Numbered from the stretch's first letter, positions 25,730-39,383 are shown. The stretch is 58,032 nucleotides of DNA from CAZSSM01 sp964609385 (GCA_964609385.1 CAZSSM010000044.1:1-58032); one strand, 5' to 3'. Numbers and translations: made by a program. The notes: generated from the letters alone by a model not told the origin.

Positions 25730-27022
25730 ATGAGCCAACGCGAGAGAATCACTCGAAGATCGCTGATGGGCCGGTTGGCCCTGGGCTTGACCGGCCTGGG
25801 CCTGAGCCTGAGCCGGGCAGGGGCGGCCCCGAAGGCGATGGCGACTCCGGCGGAGGTCGTCCGGATCGACGCGCCGATCCGCGCGGTCACTGCCGGCCCG
25901 AAGGCCCACTTCTTCGGATACTACGATAAGTGCCCTTGGGACGCGAGCGGACGATACTTGCTCGGCATGGAGATCGGCTACTGCGACCGCAACCCCGAAC
26001 CCGGCGAGCCGCTGACCGTCGGTCTGATCGACACCGACGACGGAAATCGATTCGTTGAGCTGGACCGGACCCTGGCTTGGTCCTGGCAGCAGGGCACGAT
26101 GCTCCAGTGGCTCGGCTCGGCGCCTGATCGCCGGGTCGTCTACAACACCCTCGACGAAGCCACGGTCGCCTACCAGGCCGTTATCCGCGACATCATCGAC
26201 GGCTCGGTCAGGACCCTGCCCCGCGCGATCTACGCCCTGAGCCTCGACGGCACCCAGGCGTTGACACTCGACTACGAGCGGGTCAACCGGCTTCGGCCCG
26301 GCTACGGCTACCTGATGGTCCCGGAGCGCGACGCTGACGACCCCGCGCCGACGGGCAAAGGGATCTACCAGATCGACATCGAATCGGGACGCGACCGCCT
26401 GATCCTGCCGTTGGCCGAGGTCGCCGCCCGCGACCCGGACGAGCGGTTCCAGGGGTCGACGCAACACTGGTTCAATCACCTCCAGTTCAACCCATCGGGC
26501 ACACGTTTCATTGTCCTGCATCGCTGGAAGCGTCCCGATCGCGGCTGGTGGACGCGGCTCTACACGGCAAGGCCGGACGGGTCGGACCTCCGCCTGCACG
26601 CCGACGAGGGCCTGGTCTCGCACTTCGATTGGCGCGACGATCGGACGATCCTGGCCTGGGCGCGGGTCGAGGGCGCCTCGGGGTTCTTCCTGATCGACGT
26701 TGAAACGAACGAGGCGACGCGGTTCGCCCCCGAAGTCCTGACCCGCGACGGGCACTGTTCGTATTCGCCGGATCGTCGATGGATCCTCAACGACACGTAT
26801 CCGGATCGGGACCGGCTGCAACATCTGATGGTGATCCGGTCGTCGGACCGATCGGTCTTCGAGGTCGGCGCGTTCTACCTGGCGCCCGAGCTTCGAGGGC
26901 CGTTCCGCTGCGACCTGCATCCGCGTTGGAACCGCGACGGCACGAAAGTCTGCATCGATTCGGCCCATATCGACAAGACCCGCCAAATGTACGTCGTGGA
27001 TGTTTCGGACATCGTCGGTTAA
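25730..27022 (+). CDS. Tat-exported beta-propeller protein (oligogalacturonate-lyase/TolB-like)
   Basis: A 430-residue protein with a twin-arginine signal (ITRRSLMGRLALGLTGLGLSLSRAGA), so it is likely exported folded. The mature part carries propeller-like repeats: HFFGYYDKCPWDASGRYLLGMEI, STQHWFNHLQFNPSGTRFIVLHRW, LVSHFDWRDDRTILAW, DGHCSYSPDRRWILNDTYP and DLHPRWNRDGTKVCIDSAH. This pattern resembles oligogalacturonate lyase-type and PD40/WD40-like proteins. Several His residues on repeat loops could bind a metal. Whether it is enzymatic is not known. The start is MSQRER at 25730; the frame is open upstream as antisense of the precorrin-2 dehydrogenase. Confidence 0.85.
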   Translation: MSQRERITRRSLMGRLALGLTGLGLSLSRAGAAPKAMATPAEVVRIDAPIRAVTAGPKAHFFGYYDKCPWDASGRYLLGMEIGYCDRNPEPGEPLTVGLIDTDDGNRFVELDRTLAWSWQQGTMLQWLGSAPDRRVVYNTLDEATVAYQAVIRDIIDGSVRTLPRAIYALSLDGTQALTLDYERVNRLRPGYGYLMVPERDADDPAPTGKGIYQIDIESGRDRLILPLAEVAARDPDERFQGSTQHWFNHLQFNPSGTRFIVLHRWKRPDRGWWTRLYTARPDGSDLRLHADEGLVSHFDWRDDRTILAWARVEGASGFFLIDVETNEATRFAPEVLTRDGHCSYSPDRRWILNDTYPDRDRLQHLMVIRSSDRSVFEVGAFYLAPELRGPFRCDLHPRWNRDGTKVCIDSAHIDKTRQMYVVDVSDIVG

Positions 27023-27054
27023 AAAGAGACATATTCGCAAGTTTGATTTGTCGG

Positions 27055-30300
<3,246 letters not shown>

Positions 30301-30711
30301 GTTGGGGCCTCGGGCTGGTCAGGGCGCAGGCGGGTCGGGCCGCCGATCGGTCGGTCGGCCGGGGAGGAGAGGGCCTGTCGAGGTGGCTTCGACCAAGCGA
30401 CCGCCCCACGACCCGACGGATCGGACACCATTCACAGATCGCCTCAGTCGATCCGACCGATCCCCGATCGCGACGACGGGAGCCGGACCGATCGGATCGA
30501 CGCATCCCCGGGCTCCACATCCGAGATCCGGATCTGTCTGGGCAGAGGATCTGGGGTTGCAGCGCGGCCGACCGGGCCCATTGCCGGGAGTCGATTCGCG
30601 GGCAGATGATACCAGCACCGTCGGTCGGCGGGCAAGGTGCCCGAGTCGAGCGTCCTGGGGTCACCGTCCCTTCGGCGAACCGGGAACCGAGGCCCGGCCC
30701 TTGAGGCCCGC
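30301..30711. other. Upstream region of carB
   Basis: A 411-base spacer between the stop of the large fusion gene and the carB start. No gene or obvious hairpin pair is seen; the overlapping frames are low-complexity Arg/Pro sequences. Confidence 0.5.
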
Positions 30712-33700
30712 TCAGGCATCGGTATCCAGGGCGATCCGGATCAAGATCGGCGGATCGGTCCCCAACTCCTCGGTCGTCTGGGGCAGGCTCCGATCGCGGA
30801 CCAGGGTGACCCGGTCGGCCGAGCCGAGGGCCACGCCGAGGTCGGCGGCGACGTAGAGATGTTGCAGGCTGCTCTCGGGTCGGCTCAGCAGGGCCAGGGT
30901 CCGACCATCACGGCCGACCATCCGGACCTCGTGGGCCAACCTTCGGAAGGCCCGATGCACGGGAGCCGGGTCATGGGCGGTGTTGTCGTTGATCCAGAGC
31001 CAGTCGACCGGATCATCGGAGGCCTCGATTTGCCTGGCGATCGTCCGAACGACGTGCGATGGATCGTCGGGGTCTGCGTTGAGTTCCGAGGCATCCCCTT
31101 GATCGTCGCGTCTGGTCCGGTCGCCGAAGGTCGGGACCAGGTCCAAGGCCTGTGGCCCGTTCGGCCCGTCCAGATGGATTCGGAACCGAGCCAGCCGGCT
31201 CGACTCGGGAGGGTCCTCCGGGGTCGCGTCCCAGGCGACCGCCCGGACATGGATATGCCGACGCTGGTGGGCCAGGACGGTGATGGCCGCCGTCCCGGGT
31301 CGCGCCTCGAGATGATGGATCTGGAACTCCAGGTGGAAGGTCCGGGCCAACTGGGTCTGGAGAGCCTGGGCCTGCGACGGGCTCAGGCCGACCAGGCACC
31401 AGAGGTCCATGCCCAGGTCGGCCAGGATCTGGCCCAGCTCGGGAATGAGCGTGTCGAGCAGGCCGGTGTGCTCGCGGAAGTCCCAGGTGCCCAGGTCGAG
31501 GTTGGCCTTGGTGACCGGCTCGTCATAGCAGGCGGCGATGACCTCCAGGGCCGATCGACCTCGGACCCGATGGCCCAGGGCGCCGAAGAAGCCGGCCTGG
31601 GTGTCGATGCCTCGGAAGCCGGCGCGGATCCGCGCGATCGCCTCACGCTGCCGGCGCGTCCCGCCGGCGTTGACCTCGAAGGTCTCCAGCCAGAGAGCGA
31701 TCGCTGAGAGCCGGATCCCCTCGTTGAGATAGCGGACCTTGCCCGAACCGTCCGGGTAGGGTGACGGCTCCGGCTCGTCGGTCATCACCGAGGCATGGTG
31801 CAGGGCCAGCAACTGCCAACGGTTGTTGAAGACCGGGCTGCCCGAGCTGCCCGGCTCGGTGTCGCAGTAGTATTGTAGGACCAGGTTGTCGACCCGCGCC
31901 ACGCGGTTCTCCTGCAGGGCGATCTCCTTGGGTCGGCCTCGCGGGTGCTGGATGATGTTGACACATTCGGAGGTCAACACGTTCAGGCTGTTGCGATCCA
32001 ACGGGATCGTGCCGAGATGGTCCAGGCCCTCCACGGCGCAGAAGGTGAAGTCCAGGTCGGCGTCGGTGACGAAGAGCTGGTTCGGATCCAGCGGTACGAT
32101 CGTCGGCTGTCCCGAGGGATCCCGCGCCGGTTGTGCCTCGTAGTTGGCCAGGGCGTAGGCCGTCGCGGCAGTGGACGGATCGGGCAGCACGTGGTGGTTG
32201 GTCAGGATGATATCGTGAGCGATCAGGAACCCGGTCCCGACCGATCCGTCGCCGCGCTGGATCTTGACCACGGCGCGACCCAGCCGGTCGCCGGTCCGGA
32301 GAAAATCGAAGGGCAGGAGGCTGCTGGAACCGATGATGACGTGCCGACGACGGGTCGAGGACCAGTCCCCGATCCGATCCGGCTCGTCACGATCCTCGGC
32401 CCTCCGATCAGCGACATGGACCAGGCTGGTCGGCTTGGTCGCCGAGCCGGCCCGATCGGGCTCCGGACTGTCGAGCGGTTCCAGCCCCCGGACGAACGAG
32501 GCGAGCCCCTCGGCCTGAGGAGGATGGTCCGGTCGAGGGCCGACGCTTGGCTCGCGTCGCAGATGCGGCTCGGGGATCGCCCCGAACGTCGGCGCCGCAT
32601 CGACCCGATGATTGGGGCGGGGATGGGACTGGTTTTGCGGGACCGAGATACCCGAGTTCGGCTCCCAGTCCGCGTCCCCCGACGCGACCACCGAGGTGGT
32701 CATGAACTTGGCCTGCTCGACGATCGGGTCGAGTCGGGCGGGGGGCCGTCCCAGGAAGGTGCCGTTGAGTTCGCGTTCGGCGGCCCTCGGCGGCGCGGCG
32801 CAGGGGCTCGGGATCGACTGTGGCATCCGGATCAAGCGTCCCCCATGGGTCGGCGGGACGCGAGGCGCCCGGCCATGCGGTAGGTAGTCACGCGGGTCGG
32901 AGCTGACCAATGGGAGCCGGACCGGACGATCCTCGAGGATCGCCAGAACTGCGGCGATCACCTCTGGCGTCACCATCAGCGCGGCGTGCCCAGCCGCCTC
33001 GGCCAAATAGGTGATCGCGCCGGGCAGGACCGCGCAGCTATGCGGGACCTCGCCGTCCCCAGGCAAACCTCCCAGGTCGGGTGCTCCGTCGGAGCGATGC
33101 CAGCCCGCGACTTCCGGGTGCGGCCCCGACGTCCGATCGCGGACGGACCGGACGTCGCCTAGGATCACCCGGCTCTGCGCGTCGAAGGATGGTGTGTCGA
33201 TCCGACGCGCCCAGCCGTGATAGGCCGCCAGCAACGTGTGATCCAGCGACGCATCGACCCGCCAGGCGTCGAAACCCGGCAGACGCGACGCGTCGAAGGG
33301 CAAGAGCTGATAGAGGCCCGGTCGACCCGGCCAGGCGGTCCGGGACCATGGCCCGCTGGAGGCACCGGCCTCCAGGCCGAACCGCTGAGCCAGGTCGAGC
33401 CGCGAGGTCAGCCCAATCAGTCCCCAGAGCCCGGCCAGGCTACCGTAGTTGGCCGGACCGATCAGGATCTGACCGGCCAAGCCGGCCGTGGCAGCGCCCG
33501 AGCCGAGCCGCTGCAAGGCGCGGCGGACGACCAAGGCCCCTTGACCATGGCCGATCAGATAGGTCGAGCCGCGCGGCAGCGGAACCGAGCGGAGCCGAGA
33601 CGCCAGCCGCAACGCGGCCTGCTCCAGATCGTCCAGGCCGTCGTAAGCGAACAACTCGCTGACGACCCGGTGCGCCCGCTGTCGGAGGGCCAGGCGCAAC

Positions 33701-34071
33701 GGCCCATAGAGCAAGGCCGCAGCGCCGCCCAACAGCGTGTCACAGGCCGATCGCTGAGACGAAGGGGCACCGACCGCAGGCCGGTCCCCGGACCAGCCCG
33801 GGATCAGGTCGGGCACGATGATCACGTGCCGACGCGCTGGCCCCTGGGCGATCGTCGGCGACTGGCGCGCTTCGACGACCAGGCCGAAGAGATCCTCCAA
33901 GGCCGAGGCCGGCACCGGCGCCGATTCGCCACGGCGCCAGGCCTGACGCTGGAGGACCTCGCGGGCCCAGGACTGGCCCAAGACCGCCTCCAAGGGTTCT
34001 CGATCAAGCATCGTGAGCAACTGCGCCAGGCTGCGAGCTTCGGGGCCAGCCCCGAACCAGTCCATGCTCAT
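30712..34071 (-). CDS. Fusion protein: lipase-like domain, trypsin-like serine protease, degenerate EEP-like C-terminus
   Basis: A 1119-residue multidomain protein without a signal peptide. Residues about 80-370 are an alpha/beta-hydrolase/lipase-like domain (RHVIIVPDLIPGW, then YLIGHGQGALVVRRAL). The nucleophile-elbow serine is replaced by glycine (G176 in GHGQG). A Pro-rich linker spans about 400-580. Residues about 590-770 are a V8/trypsin-like protease with an intact triad: His627 in TNHHV, Asp674 in DLDFTFCAVE, Ser743 in PGSSGSPVF. The C-terminal 300 residues (LDLGTWDFREHTGLLDTLIPELGQILADLGMDLWCLVGLS, ending PPILIRIALD) resemble an endonuclease/exonuclease/phosphatase domain whose catalytic residues are largely missing. 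Proteases combined this way occur in bacterial conflict systems; the function here is unknown. Confidence 0.8.
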   Translation of the reverse strand: MSMDWFGAGPEARSLAQLLTMLDREPLEAVLGQSWAREVLQRQAWRRGESAPVPASALEDLFGLVVEARQSPTIAQGPARRHVIIVPDLIPGWSGDRPAVGAPSSQRSACDTLLGGAAALLYGPLRLALRQRAHRVVSELFAYDGLDDLEQAALRLASRLRSVPLPRGSTYLIGHGQGALVVRRALQRLGSGAATAGLAGQILIGPANYGSLAGLWGLIGLTSRLDLAQRFGLEAGASSGPWSRTAWPGRPGLYQLLPFDASRLPGFDAWRVDASLDHTLLAAYHGWARRIDTPSFDAQSRVILGDVRSVRDRTSGPHPEVAGWHRSDGAPDLGGLPGDGEVPHSCAVLPGAITYLAEAAGHAALMVTPEVIAAVLAILEDRPVRLPLVSSDPRDYLPHGRAPRVPPTHGGRLIRMPQSIPSPCAAPPRAAERELNGTFLGRPPARLDPIVEQAKFMTTSVVASGDADWEPNSGISVPQNQSHPRPNHRVDAAPTFGAIPEPHLRREPSVGPRPDHPPQAEGLASFVRGLEPLDSPEPDRAGSATKPTSLVHVADRRAEDRDEPDRIGDWSSTRRRHVIIGSSSLLPFDFLRTGDRLGRAVVKIQRGDGSVGTGFLIAHDIILTNHHVLPDPSTAATAYALANYEAQPARDPSGQPTIVPLDPNQLFVTDADLDFTFCAVEGLDHLGTIPLDRNSLNVLTSECVNIIQHPRGRPKEIALQENRVARVDNLVLQYYCDTEPGSSGSPVFNNRWQLLALHHASVMTDEPEPSPYPDGSGKVRYLNEGIRLSAIALWLETFEVNAGGTRRQREAIARIRAGFRGIDTQAGFFGALGHRVRGRSALEVIAACYDEPVTKANLDLGTWDFREHTGLLDTLIPELGQILADLGMDLWCLVGLSPSQAQALQTQLARTFHLEFQIHHLEARPGTAAITVLAHQRRHIHVRAVAWDATPEDPPESSRLARFRIHLDGPNGPQALDLVPTFGDRTRRDDQGDASELNADPDDPSHVVRTIARQIEASDDPVDWLWINDNTAHDPAPVHRAFRRLAHEVRMVGRDGRTLALLSRPESSLQHLYVAADLGVALGSADRVTLVRDRSLPQTTEELGTDPPILIRIALDTDA

Positions 34072-36224
34072 GGGTAATGATCATTGTCGAGGGTCATCGC
34101 GAACGGCGCCGACCACACCATGGTCAACCGGATCGGTCGCCGCACAGACTGGGTCCTATCCCCGACGCCCGGACCTCGGTATCCCCCTTGGACCGAAGCG
34201 GCCTGGCTCCTGGCGCCCGGCCCGGGCTCATCGATAGCATCTGACGATTTGCCGAAAAAGTTCTCGACAATCTCCCAGACTACCCTGATTCCCTAAGCAA
34301 CCCAGACGGTCCTCGGGCCTGGCGCGATCAGAAGGCCCGATCAAGCGACCCTGACGATCGTGCACACTCAGGAGACACGCGAGGGCTCAGGTCGAGACGG
34401 TCGGCTCGGATCACTCGATCAACGGGCCGGGGGCAACACCGGACCCTCGACGAAGGCCAACCCTATAGGCGCTGAGCCCGGGCCGACGACGGCAACGACC
34501 CGCACCGTGGCAGACTCGCCAACGCCACGCTCAGAGCCAAGATGACTGTAATAAAATAAACTTAATCTTTTATTATATCATATATGATAATTTTCGATAA
34601 CATATCAACTCTTGGTTCAATCCAGGTCGCTGTCCAGATCCATCCAGGCAATAGATGCGGGGCGGCGTGAAGGTTGGAACCGAGGACGTTCGCCGACCGC
34701 CTCCACCACCGGGCCGGTTGTCTGTTGAGGACCCCATTTGTGGGTCCGCTTCGCCTCGCGATGCCATTCCCAGCGACCCATCACCGTCGCTTCTCGTCGT
34801 CGTCGTTGCCAAGAGTCGGACCGCCCAGAGTTGTCGATCCTTATCTCAGCTCCACGGCGAGTCGTCATGCGGTCCGGCTCCCCGAAGCCGAGCCCGTTCG
34901 GAAACCGGCTCGCCCGCACGTCCCTATATCATCGCCGAAATCGGGCCTGGAATTCGTAGCCGCGTCGGATCGGGATCGGAAGGGCCACCCCGAGCGCGGA
35001 ACCCTCGCGAGAACCCACCCGATCGGACCGTTGAGGGAACGTTCCCGAGGTCGAGTCACCCCCGTTCCGAGTTCGTCCACCTTTGATCGGCCGCGTTTCT
35101 GGCCGAATGTCGCTCTCGACCCGGGGTTTTCAGACCGATTCGAGTGGTCGCGCCCATCTTGAGGCGCCCGATTCGACCGGCCTCGTTCCGATCCGCGCGG
35201 TCCTCGAGCCTTTCCGGCCTCCCCGGACCATCCGCGCGACCCAACCAACCCGACCAGGCACCTGGTCGGCAAGACGAGATCAAGTGGACAAACAAACCCA
35301 TTGCATGCTTGCCATGATTCACGAATGCTAGGCAAGGCCCGCGCGGGAGGATCGGCTCTCGGCGGGTGATCGGTGACCGCGATGCGGAACCGCTCGGCCC
35401 TTCCATCGGGTCGGTCCCGGTGGTCCGACCTCGATCGGGTCCGGCCCCAACCGCCCCAACGTTCAGCCACTCGGGCCGAACATCAGGCGGACCGACTCAC
35501 CGATCCCGCTCCGAGATTCCAGGGAGCGGGCTTCGTTTGAGAGCACGAGGCCCTCCGACGATGGACTCCGACTCCTCCATCTCCCCGAAGAATCGAACCA
35601 TTTTGACAACAGATCGGCAAATCCAGCCTCGGCTTCGCACTTGATTCGCATCGATGGTCCCAACGATCGCGTGACATTGATCTGTCCTCATTCCGCAGGC
35701 GGATCAATCCCGGATCGGGGCCGTCTCCGACGGACCGGGCTGTCATGGCAAAAAGGGACACTGATCCATCCTCAAGTCCCCGAGAGAGCCCAATCTTGCA
35801 TTCGGCAGGTCCTTGACCCCAACGAATTTCTTGATAACCTTTGCATTGAAGTTGGATTTGTGCTGCGACGTCATGCGGTGCCGATACTTCTTCACCCACC
35901 CATCCCCACACGAAACGTCGTCGTTCCTTTTCCACTCCCAAACGATCGCGAGGCTCAATCGGGTCCGCCGTCGTCGGGTCGACGACCAACGGGATCGCAT
36001 CGTCCGCGTCTTTCCCGAATTCATAGCAACGCCGATTCAGGCGGACCGGCCTGGATCTCCGTTTAACGTCCCCACGATCCAGCGCGTCCCCCGCGCCTTC
36101 GCGAGCTGGGTCGCCGTACCTCGTGTGCGCTCTGGCCTTGCATCGATCGCCTCGAGATCTTGATCGCCCTGCGCCCCAACACAACGACCACCGCCCCAAT
36201 TGCCGATCCTCCGGAGAAACTCCC
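34072..36224. other. Gene desert of 2.15 kb
   Basis: No gene is supported on either strand. Overlapping frames are Arg/Ser/Pro-rich chance frames without family resemblance. A very AT-rich patch at 34545-34625 contains a 14-base perfect palindrome. Around 35800-35900 there is a second AT-richer patch. The right end contains the Shine-Dalgarno of the LEPR-XLL gene. Confidence 0.55.
34576..34589. promoter_or_regulatory. AT-rich perfect palindrome in gene desert
   Basis: TATCATATATGATA is its own reverse complement over 14 bases. It lies in the most AT-rich patch of the window, next to a second inverted repeat (AATAAAA pairing with TTTTATT). It could be an operator, a terminator or a DNA-unwinding site; the sequence alone does not decide. 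Confidence 0.4.
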
Positions 36225-38987
36225 ATGAGCCAACGCCAACGCGATCGACTCAGCCGGACCCTGGCCGAACGTTTCCTCCGAACGGACGTGCGTCGAACCC
36301 GACGGCCCAATCGGCCGACGGCCCATCTGGAACCCTTGGAACCGCGCTGTCTGCTGGCCACCGTCACCACGGCCCAAGACGTGGTCGATCCCAACGACGG
36401 CCTGACCAGCCTCCGCGAGGCCATCGAGGCGGCCAACGCCAACCCCGGCGCCGAGACCATCGACTTCGACGCCTCCCTGGACGGCACACCCATCCTCCTG
36501 GACCTGGGCCAGTTGACCATCTCCAGCGACCTGACCATCGACGGCTCGGGCACCGAACAGACCGTCATCGACGCTCAGGGCGATAGTCGGGTCTTCGGGA
36601 TTGACCGCAGATCCGAAGTGACGATGAGCGATCTGACGATCACCGGTGGGTCGGCGCCGGGGGCAGAGAATGGCGGCGGGATCCACATCGACAGCGGGTT
36701 TGCCGATCCGAGCGTGCTGACGTTGAACAATGTGGTCATTCTCAGGAATCAGGTCGATCAAGGCCGCGGCGGTGGAATCTACAATAGCGGCGGTACCCTG
36801 ACGATCACCAACTCGGACATCAGGAACAACTCGGCCAGTCGCGATGGAGGAGGAATCTACAACGATGGTGGCATCCTGACGATCACCGACTCGGTCGTCC
36901 AGGACAACTCGGCCGGCCTCGATGGCGGCGGGATCAGCCACAACCGTTCCACCACAGCGATGACTCTGAACGGCTCGACCATCGATGATAATTTCGCCGA
37001 GGACAACGGCGGCGGGATCGCCATCAGTGGAGCCTCGATGACACTGATCGACTCGGATGTTGTGAGCAACTTCGCCCGAGGCGACGGTGGTGGAATCTAC
37101 AGTGAAAACCTGAACTTTATCAATTTCCAAGTTGCCCTGCTGACCTTGACCGATTCATCGGTCGTCAGCAACTTCGCGACCGGGGACGGCGGCGGGATCT
37201 ACAGCGCGAGAAACATCGAAGTGACCCTGAGCGGGACGGCGGTCACGAACAACCGATCCCAGAGCGACGGCGGAGGCATCCACACCGAGCGGGCTCGGCT
37301 GACCCTCGACAGCGTTGTCGTCTTCAACAATTTCGCCTTCTTCGACGGCGGCGGAATCGTCAGCATCGGCACTCAGGCGAGCCTGCTCAACACGATCGTC
37401 GCCAACAATCAATCGACCTTCGGCGACGGGGGCGGGATCCTCCAGAATGATGGAATGTTGACGCTCACCAACGTGACGATCACCGGCAACTCGAATTCCG
37501 ACGACGGGGGCGGACTGTTCGTGACCGACAGCCAAGCCCTGTTGACCAACACCCTCATCGCGGGGAACACCGCCAACGACGAGGGCGTCGATGGCCGGGG
37601 CGTCCTCGACCCGGCCAGCACCAACAACCTGATCGGTGTCGGTGACGACCTCAGCGGCATCGACGACGGTGTCAACGGCAACATCCTCGGGACCGCCGAC
37701 AGCCCCGTCGATCCGCTCCTGATCCTCCTGACCGACTCGCCGACCGATATCCTTGCCCTCTTCCTGCTGCCCGGGAGTCCGGCCATCGACGCCGCCGTCC
37801 CAGTCGAAGGACGGGAGACCGATCTGAACGGGCGGGCCGTGCCCATCGACGGCGACGACGACGGTCAAGCCGTCCCCGACATCGGCGTCATCGAGTTCGA
37901 TCCGGCCGTCGATACCGAGCCGTTCCTGACACCCGCGGGCGATCTGATCATTATCGGGACCGATCAGAGCGATCAGATCGTGATCAGCGGCGGGACCGAA
38001 GCGGAGCCCCTGGTCCGGGTCCAACGCGACGGGATCGATCTGGGTTCCTTCGAGATCACAGGACAGATCACGGTCACAACCGTTTCGGGCAATGACCTTG
38101 TCGATGCGACCGGCCTGGGCGAGATCGACACGGTCGTCGAGTTGGGATCTGGCAACGATTCGTTCCGAGGAGGCCCTGGAAGCGACGTGGCGATCGGCGG
38201 ACTCGGAAACGACACCCTTGAGGGCGGGGCCGGCGGCGATTTCCTCCGAGGCGATGATGTGCTGGGAAGCTTCGACGATGGGGACGACGTGATCCAGGGC
38301 GGCGACGGGAATGATATCCTCGATGGCGGCGGCGGCAACGATACCCTCCAAGGCGGAGACGGCAACGATCGGATCGCCGGTGGCTCGGGAGGCGCCAAAC
38401 ACGAGGGAGGAGACGACCGTGACATACTCGACGGGGACGACGGCGAGCACAGACTCCTCGGCGAAGCCGGCGATGACGACCTCGGTGGCGACGGCGGCAA
38501 CGACACCCTCGACGGAGGCGACGGCGACGATGATCTCGAAGGCGATGATTTCTTCGGCTTTCCCGAAGCCGGCGATGACGTGCTCCTCGGCGGCGATGGC
38601 AACGACCGGCTCCGAGGCAACGACGGGAACGACTCGATCGTCGGTCAGGCCGGACGAGACACGCTCATTGGGGGCGACGGACGAGACACCCTCAATGGCA
38701 ACGCCGGAGCGGACTCCCTCGACGGGGGAGCGGATGACGATCTCCTCAACGGCGGCCGAGGAAACGACATCCTCAATGGCAACGCCGACGAGGACGATCT
38801 CCGCGGTCAAGGCGGGGACGACACACTCGACGGAGGCAACGGAAACGACCTCGCGATGGGCGGCAACGGATCCGACTCGCTCCTCGGAAACGCCGGCAGT
38901 GATACCTTGGTGGGAGGCAACCTCGCCGATATCCTCGTCGGCGGCAGCGACGACGACCTCCTGCTGGGCGACGCTGGGTTCGACTAG
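36225..38987 (+). CDS. LEPR-XLL surface protein with beta-helix and RTX repeats (ends at internal TAG)
   Basis: A large surface or secreted protein. The N-terminus carries the planctomycete LEPR-XLL motif (HLEPLEPRCLLATV, residues about 34-47). TSLREAIEAANANPGAETIDF follows, the opening of polymorphic outer-membrane/parallel beta-helix proteins. Residues about 100-470 are beta-helix rungs of the GNSASxDGGGIYNxGGxLTI type. From about residue 650 there are Ca2+-binding RTX nonapeptides (GGDGNDxLxGG) in dozens of copies. The frame stops at TAG 38985-38987 inside an RTX repeat (LLGDAGFD-stop-LFGEAGDD), and the same frame continues to 39383. The start is MSQRQRDR with GGAGAAACTCCC upstream. As written, the product lacks its natural C-terminus, which may matter for secretion. 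Confidence 0.88.
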   Translation: MSQRQRDRLSRTLAERFLRTDVRRTRRPNRPTAHLEPLEPRCLLATVTTAQDVVDPNDGLTSLREAIEAANANPGAETIDFDASLDGTPILLDLGQLTISSDLTIDGSGTEQTVIDAQGDSRVFGIDRRSEVTMSDLTITGGSAPGAENGGGIHIDSGFADPSVLTLNNVVILRNQVDQGRGGGIYNSGGTLTITNSDIRNNSASRDGGGIYNDGGILTITDSVVQDNSAGLDGGGISHNRSTTAMTLNGSTIDDNFAEDNGGGIAISGASMTLIDSDVVSNFARGDGGGIYSENLNFINFQVALLTLTDSSVVSNFATGDGGGIYSARNIEVTLSGTAVTNNRSQSDGGGIHTERARLTLDSVVVFNNFAFFDGGGIVSIGTQASLLNTIVANNQSTFGDGGGILQNDGMLTLTNVTITGNSNSDDGGGLFVTDSQALLTNTLIAGNTANDEGVDGRGVLDPASTNNLIGVGDDLSGIDDGVNGNILGTADSPVDPLLILLTDSPTDILALFLLPGSPAIDAAVPVEGRETDLNGRAVPIDGDDDGQAVPDIGVIEFDPAVDTEPFLTPAGDLIIIGTDQSDQIVISGGTEAEPLVRVQRDGIDLGSFEITGQITVTTVSGNDLVDATGLGEIDTVVELGSGNDSFRGGPGSDVAIGGLGNDTLEGGAGGDFLRGDDVLGSFDDGDDVIQGGDGNDILDGGGGNDTLQGGDGNDRIAGGSGGAKHEGGDDRDILDGDDGEHRLLGEAGDDDLGGDGGNDTLDGGDGDDDLEGDDFFGFPEAGDDVLLGGDGNDRLRGNDGNDSIVGQAGRDTLIGGDGRDTLNGNAGADSLDGGADDDLLNGGRGNDILNGNADEDDLRGQGGDDTLDGGNGNDLAMGGNGSDSLLGNAGSDTLVGGNLADILVGGSDDDLLLGDAGFD

Positions 38988-39383
38988 CTCTTCGGCGAAG
39001 CCGGCGACGACACCCTCGACGGCGGGACCGGATCGGACTCCCTCGACGGAGGTGAGGGCGACGACGTCTTCCAGGCCACCGGGAGCGAGACCGAAGGGCA
39101 ACTCCACGAGCTGGCGACCAACCCCGGCGGCGACCTGACCGTCTTCCGACGCGTCCGGGTCTTGGCCGACGAGTCGGTCGAGGTCTTGGAGGTGGACCGG
39201 ATCACCGGCGAGGACGCCTTCGACGCGGTCCTGCTGTTGGCTCTGGGCGGCGACGACACGATCACCGCTGAGGCGGGTCTGGCCCTGCGCGGCACCATCG
39301 ACGGCGGGTCCGGGTTCGACGTCTTCAGCACCGAGGATCCCGAGGACCGCGACGAGTTCACCCTCATCAGTATCGAGGGCTGA
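38988..39383 (+). pseudogene. Severed in-frame C-terminus of the LEPR-XLL/RTX protein
   Basis: Read straight through the TAG, this segment continues the RTX array (LFGEAGDDTLDGGTGSDSLDGGEGDDVFQATGSE). It then gives a terminal domain: RRVRVLADESVEVLEVDRITGED, LALGGDDTITAEAGLAL and a final FTLISIEG. Codon use is coding-like throughout. A CAG to TAG transition would explain the break. No good independent start with a Shine-Dalgarno is seen. Confidence 0.8.

Noticed and set aside
34655..35162. Overlapping plus-strand frames in the gene desert
   Set aside because: Arg/Ser/Pro-rich translations with no consistent codon bias, no Shine-Dalgarno and no family resemblance.
38180..39060. Tandem DNA periodicity that could be mistaken for a CRISPR or satellite
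   Set aside because: It is the nonapeptide coding repeat of the RTX domain, with varied bases and no spacer/repeat structure.
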